Positions 1 to 8,065 of a DNA stretch of 64,000 bases are shown piece by piece. The DNA is taken from positions 1,516,501 through 1,580,500 of the forward strand of contig CP016211.1 in assembly GCA_001931535.1 (NCBI GenBank), written 5' to 3'. The position numbers and the translations under genes were made by a program. The notes under the pieces are model-generated. The model was not told the origin of the DNA, did not search any database, and was given only the letters and a program-made list of their open reading frames with translations. The DNA comes from Minicystis rosea (GTDB lineage Bacteria; Myxococcota_A; Polyangia; Polyangiales; Polyangiaceae). How positions within the stretch are numbered: position 1 is the stretch's first letter; each line of letters begins with the position of its first letter.

Positions 1-1
1 C

Positions 2-610
2 CATTACAGTGTTCACAATCCCTCGTCCTCCACGCAGCAAGGCGGTCAATCCAGCGGGACGTCGAAGGGGAAGGGCCCGTCCGCCGGAACCACCGGCTAC
101 TCCCCCGGCTCGAACAGCGAGACCGCGACCACGACCGAAGCCGCTCGCGCCGACGAGGGCCGCGATCTCGGCGACGTTGCCAAGGACGCGGCGGCCTCCA
201 TGCGTGACCGCGTCCTCGACGCGGCCAGGGAGCGTGTCGCGCGAGCGCCGGATGTCTTTGCGAGCGGCAAGGTCGACGCCGAGCTCGTGCGCCTCACGCA
301 CGAGGCCATCCTCGCCATGGAAGGCCAGATCCGCGCCGCGGCGCAGGGCGGATCCATCGATGCTGCCACCGGCCACCTCACGCAGGCGGCCGCCGTCGCG
401 ATGACGGATCGCATCGCCGCCGCCGTGAGGGCAGGTGGACCGTCGGTCCTCGACGGTGACCAACTCGGCGAATCCCTCGCTCGCCTCGCCGCGGATACGG
501 CCACGGTCGTGATGGGCCGTGTGACCGCGGCCGCGAGCGCCACCGTCCCCCAATCGTTCCTCGATGCACTCGCCGAGTCGCTCGCGACCCGGAGGGAGTG
601 CGGCTGCTGA
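2..610 (+). CDS. Hypothetical protein, 5' end outside the window
   Basis: The frame is open from the first bases of the window to a TGA at 608-610, so this is the C-terminal part of a longer protein. The first 50 or so visible residues form a Ser/Gly/Thr-rich, low-complexity linker. The rest is Ala-rich and probably helical (ARERVARAPDVFASG onward). I recognise no domain. It lies 73 bp upstream of vgrG on the same strand, so it may belong to the same transcription unit, but that is inference. An internal ATG at 200 exists, but the coding character clearly extends upstream of it. Confidence 0.6.
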   Translation, partial: HYSVHNPSSSTQQGGQSSGTSKGKGPSAGTTGYSPGSNSETATTTEAARADEGRDLGDVAKDAAASMRDRVLDAARERVARAPDVFASGKVDAELVRLTHEAILAMEGQIRAAAQGGSIDAATGHLTQAAAVAMTDRIAAAVRAGGPSVLDGDQLGESLARLAADTATVVMGRVTAAASATVPQSFLDALAESLATRRECGC

Positions 611-683
611 GCGCAGACATGCTCTCTCTCGACAATGACCTGAAACCCGTTGATCGCCGGCCGCGCCGGCCCGAGACGCCCCG

Positions 684-2120
684 ATGACGATCCCTCATCC
701 TCTCAAGGTCCGAATCGAGTCCTCCGCGTTCTCCAGCGAGAGCTTCCACGTCTATCGGATGCTCGGGAAGGAGACGATCTCGCAGCTCTTCTCGATCGAG
801 GTCGAGGTGGCCTCCAAGACCGACACCGTCGACTGCGCGGCGGCGGTGGGCACCGACGTCGGCATCGTGTTCGAGCGCGACGGCACGGAGCTCCGCCGCA
901 TCCACGGGATGATCGCCGAGGCCCACGACCTGCTCGCGCGCTCGCTCGAATATCGGCTCTACCGCATTCGCGTGGTGCCGCGCGCCCTGCGCCTCGCGCT
1001 GGTCGAGACCTCCGAGGTCTCGATGAACGTCGCGGTGCCGGACATCATCCGCAACAAGCTCGCGCTCGTGGGCCTCTCCGACGTCGAGCTCCGCCTCCGC
1101 GCCGCGCCCCCGACGCGAGAGTTCGTGGTGCAATATCAGGAGACCGATCTCGCCTTCGTCAGTCGCCTCGCCGAGCACCTCGGTATCGCCTATTACTTTC
1201 GCCACGACGGCGGCCAGGACACGATGGTGTTCACCGATCATGCCGGCGGGTTCGAGCCCGCGGGAGAGCCGATCCGCTTCAGCGATCAAGGACAGCTGCG
1301 CGAGGTCTACCAGCTCGAGGCCGTGTCGCGCGTCATCCCCGGCGTCTTCGTGATGCGCGACTACAACTATCGCCAACCGCTGCTCGATTTGACGGCGAAC
1401 CATGCGGTCGACGGGTTCGGCGGCGTCGTCGAGTTCGGCGCGCATTACAAGACGCCGGACGAGGGCAAGGTCCTCGCGCAGATCCGCGCGGAGGAGCGGC
1501 AATCCACGCAGCTCACCTATACGGGGAAGAGCAACGTCCCCGCGATTGGCGCGGGCGTGCAGTTCACGGTGGAGGATCATCCGTACCTCGGCTCGGTCGA
1601 CCTGGTCGGGCTCTCGGTGGAGCATCGGTTGAACGTGTCCGAGGATGCCTCTCTCGACCTGCGCGCCGAGGCGCCTCAGCACTACACCAACGTCTTCCAC
1701 GCCATCCCTGCGCAGCAGCCTTATCGGCCTCCGCGCGTCACCCCGCGGCCCCGGGTCGATGGCCTCGTGACCGGCATCGTCGACGCCGGGCCCGGTGGAT
1801 CGAGCGACTACGCGCAGATCGACGATCAGGGCCGCTACCTCGTTCGCATTCTCTTCGACACCGCTGCGGGCGGCGGCACCGCTCCGTCCCGCCCGGTGCG
1901 CATGATCCAGAACCACGCGGGTGAGAACTACGGCACTCACTTCCCGCTGAAGCCCGGCGTCGAGGTGCTGCTCGCTTTCGTCAACGGCGATCCCGATCGT
2001 CCGCTCATCGTCGGCGCCGTGCCGAACCCGCTCACTCCTTCGCCGGTCGACAACGCGAACCGCACCACCCATCGCATCAAGACGAAGGCGGGGATCCTCT
2101 TCGACTTGGTCGACGAGTAA
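684..2120 (+). CDS. vgrG: Type VI secretion spike protein VgrG (short form)
   Basis: 478 aa. VgrG forms the trimeric tip of the T6SS tube and carries effectors into target cells. The N-terminal two thirds match the gp27-like base (FVVQYQETDLAFVSRLAEHL, then GIAYYFRH). The gp5-like OB fold lies near residues 365-450, with MIQNHAGENYGTHFPLKPG and DPDRPLIVGAVPNP. The protein stops about 25 residues after this fold, just after HRIKTKAGILFDL, where most VgrGs continue into a beta-helical needle of 100 or more residues. It is therefore shorter than the usual 600-700 aa. Two needle-like proteins are encoded separately at 8066-10397 on the other strand. The ribosome site is weak (GAG about 9 nt upstream). 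It is convergent with the DUF4150-S41 gene. Confidence 0.93.
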   Translation: MTIPHPLKVRIESSAFSSESFHVYRMLGKETISQLFSIEVEVASKTDTVDCAAAVGTDVGIVFERDGTELRRIHGMIAEAHDLLARSLEYRLYRIRVVPRALRLALVETSEVSMNVAVPDIIRNKLALVGLSDVELRLRAAPPTREFVVQYQETDLAFVSRLAEHLGIAYYFRHDGGQDTMVFTDHAGGFEPAGEPIRFSDQGQLREVYQLEAVSRVIPGVFVMRDYNYRQPLLDLTANHAVDGFGGVVEFGAHYKTPDEGKVLAQIRAEERQSTQLTYTGKSNVPAIGAGVQFTVEDHPYLGSVDLVGLSVEHRLNVSEDASLDLRAEAPQHYTNVFHAIPAQQPYRPPRVTPRPRVDGLVTGIVDAGPGGSSDYAQIDDQGRYLVRILFDTAAGGGTAPSRPVRMIQNHAGENYGTHFPLKPGVEVLLAFVNGDPDRPLIVGAVPNPLTPSPVDNANRTTHRIKTKAGILFDLVDE

Positions 2121-2288
2121 TCGAGATGTGATCGTTGCGAGCGGCCCGCCGTTGCGTGGGGAGCAGGAGATACGCGTGTATTTCGAGCGGCTTTGATCGA
2201 CGCCGCGGGCCGCTTGGCAGCTCGATCCATCCGAGAAGAAGAGGAGCGCGGTGATGCGAGGACTCCGCGCTCCTGGGTTCCTCGAGCA

Positions 2289-3290
2289 TCACGCGTGTTG
2301 CGCGAGCGGCACGTCCGGCTCGATGCCGACACCTTGGATGGGGCGGCCGTCGGGCAGTACGAAGGTGGCGCCAACGGCGAGCTCGGGGTTCCTGTCGGCA
2401 GGGGAGGGGCGCACGACGAGCGCGGTCCCTTTGCCGAACGTGGTCTCGCCTGCGATCACGGCGCGACGGTGAAACTGGAGGCTCCCTGCGACGAGCTCCG
2501 CGGCAGAGGCCGTGTTTCGGTCGACGAGGATGCAAAGGGGCATCGAATGCGGTGACGCGTGCCTCGAACGATGCACTGTCTCGTCGCCGTCCGCGTCGAT
2601 CGCGCGCGCGATCACGGTGCCCGGCGGGAGGAAGTCGCCGGCCAGCTCCAGTGCGGCCGTGAGCTCGCCGCCGGGGTTGTCGCGGAGGTCGATGACGAGC
2701 GTATCGAGGCCTTCGGCGAGGAGCGACGCGAGCGCCGTGTGGACGCGGGAGGGAACGTCGAGCGAGAAGCGGCGGATGCGCAGGTAACCGATGCCGTCGC
2801 CGAAGTGCGCGTGCTCGACGGGCGCGTCGCCGGAGCAAGGATGGAGGGACGAGAGGATCGCGTCCACGTCGAGCGCCGGCGCGCCCTCGCGATGCACGCC
2901 GCCGTCGCCGGCGTTGTACGTGAGGAAGACGTTCGTCAGGCTCGGGATGACCTGCGCGCCCAATGGGCAGTTGAAGTTGTTGCCGATGCGCGGGCTGAGC
3001 AGCGACGTGGCGGGGAGGAAGTTGATGAGGACCCGGATGTTGCCGAAGATGTGCCGGGCCTGCCCCATGAAGGTCGGGTGCAGGGTGCCGAGCTGATCGC
3101 CGAGGCTCACCGGGCTGAACGAGGCCATGTTCAGCGCGGGCAGCATCGAGAACCACACGTTCGGCGAGAAGGGGACCTTCATCGCGTTGAGCGAGAAGTT
3201 CGGGAACGGGAAGGGACCGAGCGCGGGCGAGAGGCACACGTCGGGGAAGCCGAAGCTCATCCCCATGCCCTTGTTGTTCGCGGGGAGCAT
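2289..3290 (-). CDS. PAAR-like DUF4150 protein fused to S41 (C-terminal processing) peptidase: T6SS effector candidate
   Basis: 333 aa in two parts. Residues 1-125 match DUF4150/PAAR-like tip proteins (NNKGMGMSFGFPDVCLSP; GNIRVLINFLPATS), which cap VgrG. Residues 130-333 match the S41 tail-specific protease fold: LVIDLRDNPGGELTAALELA near 198-217 and NTASAAELVAG at 259-269, followed by GETTFGKG. Ser262 and Lys287 are 25 residues apart, the same spacing as the Ser452-Lys477 catalytic dyad of E. coli Prc, so the active site looks intact. There is no signal peptide and no PDZ domain. It is the last gene of the - strand cassette, 12 nt after the DUF3540 stop, with a strong AAGGAGG ribosome site. 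The toxic role is inferred from the fusion and its position; no immunity gene is obvious beside it. Confidence 0.85.
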   Translation of the reverse strand: MLPANNKGMGMSFGFPDVCLSPALGPFPFPNFSLNAMKVPFSPNVWFSMLPALNMASFSPVSLGDQLGTLHPTFMGQARHIFGNIRVLINFLPATSLLSPRIGNNFNCPLGAQVIPSLTNVFLTYNAGDGGVHREGAPALDVDAILSSLHPCSGDAPVEHAHFGDGIGYLRIRRFSLDVPSRVHTALASLLAEGLDTLVIDLRDNPGGELTAALELAGDFLPPGTVIARAIDADGDETVHRSRHASPHSMPLCILVDRNTASAAELVAGSLQFHRRAVIAGETTFGKGTALVVRPSPADRNPELAVGATFVLPDGRPIQGVGIEPDVPLAQHA

Positions 3291-3302
3291 CGCGCGCCTC
3301 CT

Positions 3303-3920
3303 TCAGCCGAGCAGGACCTGCTTGCCGTTCACGGTGACCGTCTCCTCGGTGAGGATCGCCGCGTTCTTCGCCTTGGTGAACGAGGTCGTGTCCACCACCG
3401 TGTGCGCCTCGGCGGCGCGCACGCTGAGGAGGCCGCTCACCCGTTGGTAGAGCGAGTTGAGCTTCTGCACGACGGCGTCGGCCACCACGCGCGCCTTGCC
3501 CACTTCGATCTCGAGCTCCGGCCCGCGGATGGACACGCCCCGATCACCCGAGAGCGAGAGCGATCCATCGCGCGCGTGCAGGGCGACGTTCCCCTGGAGC
3601 GAGAGGGTCGTCGTCCCCGTGCCGTGGAGAACGCCGATGGCGTAGTGCTTCGCGCCGCGCCCGATCACGAGCAGCACGTCGCCGACAGCGGGCTCGTACG
3701 GCAGCACGAACGCAGGCTCGACCGCGACCGGCCCGTCGATGCCTGGAATCTCCACCGTGATTGCGCCGACGGCGACGACGCGGGCCGGGCCCAGGTACTC
3801 GCTGGGACGCTCGGTGGTGCTCGACGGCGACACGACGTTCGCGTGGGCGGCCGTGGACGGCAGCGCGCCGCCTCTCGTGTCCAGCAGGGGATCGCTCTTC
3901 TTGATGGCTCCGATCGACAT
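3303..3920 (-). CDS. DUF3540 family T6SS accessory protein
   Basis: 205 aa from the start chosen here. The sequence fits DUF3540: a mid-region small beta-barrel (LGPARVVAVGAITVEIPG; VGDVLLVIGRG) followed by short repetitive beta strands (LSLQGNVALHARDGSLSLSG) and ending in VTVNGKQVLLG. DUF3540 proteins are found with DUF2169, DUF4150 and pentapeptide proteins in T6SS effector cassettes, where they are thought to help load or tip the effector. The ATG at 3920 is preferred because it has a GGAGG site 8 nt upstream and begins after the preceding stop. A longer reading from 3965 would overlap the upstream gene. Confidence 0.8.
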   Translation of the reverse strand: MSIGAIKKSDPLLDTRGGALPSTAAHANVVSPSSTTERPSEYLGPARVVAVGAITVEIPGIDGPVAVEPAFVLPYEPAVGDVLLVIGRGAKHYAIGVLHGTGTTTLSLQGNVALHARDGSLSLSGDRGVSIRGPELEIEVGKARVVADAVVQKLNSLYQRVSGLLSVRAAEAHTVVDTTSFTKAKNAAILTEETVTVNGKQVLLG

Positions 3921-3937
3921 CGCCAATCCTCCACGCG

Positions 3938-5614
3938 TTACGCGCGCCGCTCGGGCGGCGTCCAAGCCTCGGCCTCCAGCCGATCGACGTCCGTGCGTCT
4001 CGCCGTCGTCATGCTGGCCCCGTCATAGCGGGTCTTCTCTTCGCGGACGTTGTGCAGGTTCACCCAATCGAGGCTCGCGCCGGTGAAGTCGGCGCCGGAG
4101 ACGTCGGCGTGGGAGAAGTCCGCGTGGTTCGCGCGCGCGCCGACGAACAGCGCCTCCGCCGCGCGCGCTTCTTGGAAGATCGACTCGCGGAGATCCGCAC
4201 CGGCCAGGTTCGCCCCCGCGAGGTCGGCCCCGGTGAACGTCGCGAAGCGGAGCATCGCGCCCGCGAGCGAAGCGCCCGCGAGCGCCGCCTCGCCGAAGAA
4301 TGCGGCCTTCGCCATCGCGCCTGCGAGCACCGCGCGCCGCAGGTTGGCGCCCTTGAAGTTGGCGTTGGTGACGATCGCTTCCTTCAGGATCGCGCGCTCC
4401 AGATTGCTCTCGCCGAAGTCGCAGTTCGAGACGTTGCACCCGGTGAGATCCATGCCCGAGAGGTTCCCGCGCACGAAGAAACATCGGGTGATGGAAAGGC
4501 CTGCGAGCGCGATCGGCCGGAGATCCACTTCGGTGAAATCGACGCAGTCGAGGACGGCCTTCTCCAGCTTCGCGCCCTCGACCTTCGCGGCGCGCATGGG
4601 CACCTGCGTGAGCAGGGCGCGGCGGAGATCTGCATCGCGGAGATCGGCGCGCTCAAGCACGCAGCGGACGAGCCGTGATCCGGCGAGATTCGCGCCTCGG
4701 AGATCGGCCTCGGTGAGGATCACCATCTCGAGATCCTTGTCCGAGAGATCGACCCCCCGAAGGTTCGCCTTGTAGAGCATCGATGCCTTCAGAGATGCTC
4801 CCCGGAAATCTGCGCCGGTGAGATCGCACCCGCTGAGCACCGCTTGATCGAGCTTCGCGCCGCGGAAGCTCGCGGCGCGAAGGTTCGTGCCTTGGAGCGA
4901 GGTAGACGTGAGGTTGGCGTTCTCGAAGTCGACCCCGGCGAGGTCCATCTCCTCGAGCGCGGTGCCGGCGAGGTCGGCCCCTTCGAAGCTCACGGCGCCG
5001 AGGCGCGCGCCGTCGAGCACCGTTTGCACCATCTTCTTCGGCAGCGTGGCGCCGCGGAGATCGGCCTTCACCAGCACCACTTTCTCGAGCGATGCGCCGG
5101 CGAAGCTCGCACGCGTGAGGTTCGCCTCGGAGAGTGTCACGCTCTCGATCCGCGCGTCTTCGAGCGATGCGCCGGCGAGGTTCGCCCGCGTGAACGAAGC
5201 ATTCGTGAGCGCGGCGCCCCGCAGGCTCGCGCCCGGCAGCTCGGCGAGATCGAGCCGCGTCTCCGCGATGGTCGCGCCCGAGAGATCCGCGCGCGCGAGC
5301 CGCGCCTCGACGAGGGACGTCCCCCGCAGCGTCGCGCCCGCGAGGATCGCGCCGGTCATCGGGCTCCTCACGAACTTGGCGCCCGCGAGGCTCGCGCTCG
5401 CGAGGTTCGCATCCGAGAGATCGCTCTCCACGATCACGGCCCCTTCGAGGCTCGCGCCCGCGAGGCTCGCGCCCGCGAGAACGCAGGCCGTGATGCGCGC
5501 GCCACGGAGGTTCACGCGGGCCAGATCGGCTCCACGCAGATCGAGGCCGTCGAGGATCGCGCCTTCGAGCGTCGCCCCTGCTCGGGCCTTCGCGAGCACG
5601 TCGTCGCGGATCAA
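3938..5614 (-). CDS. Pentapeptide-repeat protein
   Basis: 558 aa, almost entirely A(D/N)LXX-type pentapeptide repeats (GANLAGSRLVRCVLERADLR is typical), predicted to form a long right-handed quadrilateral beta-helix. Proteins of this kind sit in DUF2169/DUF4150 T6SS cassettes and may act as adaptor or structural parts; a direct role is not shown here. The start is a TTG at 5614 that overlaps the upstream TGA (TTGA), with GGAG 8 nt ahead, which points to translational coupling with the DUF2169 gene. The C-terminal 25 residues (TTARRTDVDRLEAEAW) are outside the repeat. Confidence 0.85.
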   Translation of the reverse strand: MIRDDVLAKARAGATLEGAILDGLDLRGADLARVNLRGARITACVLAGASLAGASLEGAVIVESDLSDANLASASLAGAKFVRSPMTGAILAGATLRGTSLVEARLARADLSGATIAETRLDLAELPGASLRGAALTNASFTRANLAGASLEDARIESVTLSEANLTRASFAGASLEKVVLVKADLRGATLPKKMVQTVLDGARLGAVSFEGADLAGTALEEMDLAGVDFENANLTSTSLQGTNLRAASFRGAKLDQAVLSGCDLTGADFRGASLKASMLYKANLRGVDLSDKDLEMVILTEADLRGANLAGSRLVRCVLERADLRDADLRRALLTQVPMRAAKVEGAKLEKAVLDCVDFTEVDLRPIALAGLSITRCFFVRGNLSGMDLTGCNVSNCDFGESNLERAILKEAIVTNANFKGANLRRAVLAGAMAKAAFFGEAALAGASLAGAMLRFATFTGADLAGANLAGADLRESIFQEARAAEALFVGARANHADFSHADVSGADFTGASLDWVNLHNVREEKTRYDGASMTTARRTDVDRLEAEAWTPPERRA

Positions 5615-8043
5615 AGGTCACGCTCCAGGGTCGATTTCTTGAGGTTCGCGCCGTTGAAGTCGCAGCCGCTCCCCGAGGTCTCGTAGAGCTTCGCGTCGTA
5701 GAGGTTCGCGTCCACGAACTTCGCCTCCGCGACCCGCGCGCCGTGCAGGTCCGCATCGAAGAGGTTGGCCCGCGTGAAATCGGCCCTCTCGAGGGTCGCG
5801 CGGTAGAAGCGGGCCTTGCGCAGGTTGGCGCCGAAGAACCGCGCGCCGCTCGCGATGACCTCGGTGAAATGGGCGCTCTTGAAGATCGTGTGGGCCATGT
5901 CCGCGCCGGTCAGCGTCGCGCCCATCCAGATGCTCCCGTCGCCGCGCGCGTCGTGGAAGATCGCGCTCGTGAGATCCGAGCCGGCGAAGCTCGTCCCGGT
6001 GAGCGTCGCCCCCGCGAAGATCGCGCCCTCGGCAGCGCATTTCGAGAAGAAGGATCGCGTCACGCCGGCCTCGGAGAAGTCGGCCTCTGCGAGCTTCGCG
6101 CCCTCCACGAGCGCCATGTGCCATTTCACTCCCTTGGCGATGGCGCCGCTCATGTCGGCTCGCGAGAGGACGAGCTGCTCACCATGGCTCCCCGAGAGAT
6201 CGGCCTTCACGAGGTGCGCGCCTTCGAACGACGCGTAATCGAGCGTGGTGTCGCGGAGGACGGCCCCTTCGGCGCGCACGCGCGACAGGATGGCGAGGCC
6301 GAGGTCCGCGCCCGTGAGATCCGCGCCGCCGAGCTCGGCCTCGAGGAGCACGGCCTGCTTGAGCTTGGCGCCGCGGAGCTTGGCGCCCGTGAGGTCGGCG
6401 CCCGACAGGATCGCGCCGGTGAGATTCGCGCCGGACAAGTCCTTTCCGCGGAGATCTTGATCGCTCAAGTCCTGCCCGGAGAGGTCGGCGCCGGGGCCTA
6501 CGCCATCGAGCTTCTTCGGCTCGACGGCGCGGAGGCCCATGGATGCCAGCTTGGGATCCTGGAGGAGCTTGTCCCACGGCTCCATCCCTTGAAGCGGCCT
6601 GCCTTGATCCGCGGCGCTCTTCCGCGCGGTCTGCACGGCCTTCACCAACGTCTGGAACGACCGCCGGAGCCCGGGGTCGGAGAGCATCGGTGGCACCCCG
6701 GCGTTCATCCACGTGCTCGGCGCCGCTGCGGGCTGCTGGTCGCGGAGGGCCTCTTCGATGATCGCGCCGAGCAACCTCTGGCCCGGCATGGCGATGCCCC
6801 AGAGCGCCTTCATGACGGCGCTGATCTTCGCTTGCAGCGGCTTCGCGAGGCCGCCGAGCTTGGTCTTCACCAGCGCCGAGACTGGGTCGAGCCCCGTCGT
6901 GTCGGGCGGCGGCGCCTCACCCGCGCGCTGCTTGCCGAGCGCCACGAGCGCGTGCCAATCCTCTTTGACCTCGAGCGGGAGCTGCTCCTCGAGCTCCAGC
7001 GGATCCGCCTCGAATTTGCGGTGAATCTCGCGATAGTGCGCATCGGGGAGCGGCGCCTCGTCGAGCTTCTCGGACGCGACGAGCACGGTGTGCTCCGAGA
7101 GATCGCTGTCGCTCACCGGCGTGAGGCCACGCCACGTGAGGTACAGCGACCCCTCGTCGAGATCGGCGAAGAGCGTGTCGAGGACCATCGCCACCTCGCG
7201 CAGCTCGCCGCCCGGATCGGCCGCGAAGGCCCGGATTCGCAGGCCCGGCAGGCGCGAGCGGAAGACCTCGATCGATGGATGGAGGTTTTGGAAGACGAGC
7301 TCCTCGTCACCGCGGAGATACGGAATCCGCTGGTCGAGCGGCGCCGCGTTGAAATAGGCCCAGTCGAAATCCTCGGCGTAGTAGGGCGCGCGATGCTTGC
7401 GGTAGTGCTCGCCGTACTTCTTGCCGATGCGGGCGCGCCGCTCGGGCCGGTTCGGAGACCACGGGCCGAAGCCGGCAGGAGAGGGGCGATCCGATCGGCT
7501 GCGGAGGACGTCGTCGGCGTGCTCGACGTTGGGGAGCTCGCGCGTCTCGAGGCCTCGGCCCACGGGGTTTTGCGGATGCCCAGGCCCACCGAAGGCGTGC
7601 CGATCGTCGATGGGCATGCGATCGAAGGGGACCGGATCGCTCATGGCCGGCCCGAGGAGCCCATCCATCCACACGCGGTGACCGACCACGCGGAGGATCT
7701 TGGACCAACTGCCCACTGCGAAGCGCACCGGGCACTCGGTCATCCGCTTCTTGCCCGGCGTGTGACAAGTGCCACGCAGCAGCACGTCGGCCCGCGGCTT
7801 CCAGTCGGCGAAGTCGCTCGCATAGAGACACTCGCCGGTCTGATCGTCATCGTCGTCGCGGAACACGTCGCCGCGCAGGCTGCCCTGCGCGAGCACCGGG
7901 TGCCCGTCGGGCAGCGCCGGCGGCTCGCCGTTCCGCAGCGAAAACTTGGCGCGCACGATCACGACCATCTCGGGCCGCGGCGGCGTCCGCGACGTCACCT
8001 TGGCGCCGACGAGGAACGGGGTGAGGTTCTTGCGCTTGATCAT
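5611..8043 (-). CDS. DUF2169 domain protein with C-terminal pentapeptide repeats
   Basis: 810 aa. Residues 1 to about 350 carry the DUF2169 region typical of T6SS effector cassettes (VIVRAKFSLRNG; GSWSKILRVVGHRVW; DDRHAFGGPGHPQNPVGRG). DUF2169 proteins are known as effector chaperones or adaptors in T6SS loci. The middle (about 370-530) is non-repetitive. From about residue 535 (GADLSGQDLSDQDLRGKDLS) to the end it is pentapeptide repeats, like the next gene. The two repeat proteins are translationally coupled by a 4-nt overlap. It follows the needle-like gene by 22 nt, so all belong to one operon. Confidence 0.88.
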   Translation of the reverse strand: MIKRKNLTPFLVGAKVTSRTPPRPEMVVIVRAKFSLRNGEPPALPDGHPVLAQGSLRGDVFRDDDDDQTGECLYASDFADWKPRADVLLRGTCHTPGKKRMTECPVRFAVGSWSKILRVVGHRVWMDGLLGPAMSDPVPFDRMPIDDRHAFGGPGHPQNPVGRGLETRELPNVEHADDVLRSRSDRPSPAGFGPWSPNRPERRARIGKKYGEHYRKHRAPYYAEDFDWAYFNAAPLDQRIPYLRGDEELVFQNLHPSIEVFRSRLPGLRIRAFAADPGGELREVAMVLDTLFADLDEGSLYLTWRGLTPVSDSDLSEHTVLVASEKLDEAPLPDAHYREIHRKFEADPLELEEQLPLEVKEDWHALVALGKQRAGEAPPPDTTGLDPVSALVKTKLGGLAKPLQAKISAVMKALWGIAMPGQRLLGAIIEEALRDQQPAAAPSTWMNAGVPPMLSDPGLRRSFQTLVKAVQTARKSAADQGRPLQGMEPWDKLLQDPKLASMGLRAVEPKKLDGVGPGADLSGQDLSDQDLRGKDLSGANLTGAILSGADLTGAKLRGAKLKQAVLLEAELGGADLTGADLGLAILSRVRAEGAVLRDTTLDYASFEGAHLVKADLSGSHGEQLVLSRADMSGAIAKGVKWHMALVEGAKLAEADFSEAGVTRSFFSKCAAEGAIFAGATLTGTSFAGSDLTSAIFHDARGDGSIWMGATLTGADMAHTIFKSAHFTEVIASGARFFGANLRKARFYRATLERADFTRANLFDADLHGARVAEAKFVDANLYDAKLYETSGSGCDFNGANLKKSTLERDL

Positions 8044-8065
8044 CGGCGTCGACCCACCGTGAGCC

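Noticed and set aside
378..2072. Long - strand frame opposite vgrG
   Set aside because: Its translation is His/Arg/Asp-rich and gene-unlike, and the opposite strand encodes a clear VgrG. It is a GC-rich shadow.
2559..4028. 489-codon + strand frame across the DUF4150-S41 and DUF3540 genes
   Set aside because: It mirrors the third-position bias of real genes on the other strand and has no domain or ribosome site.
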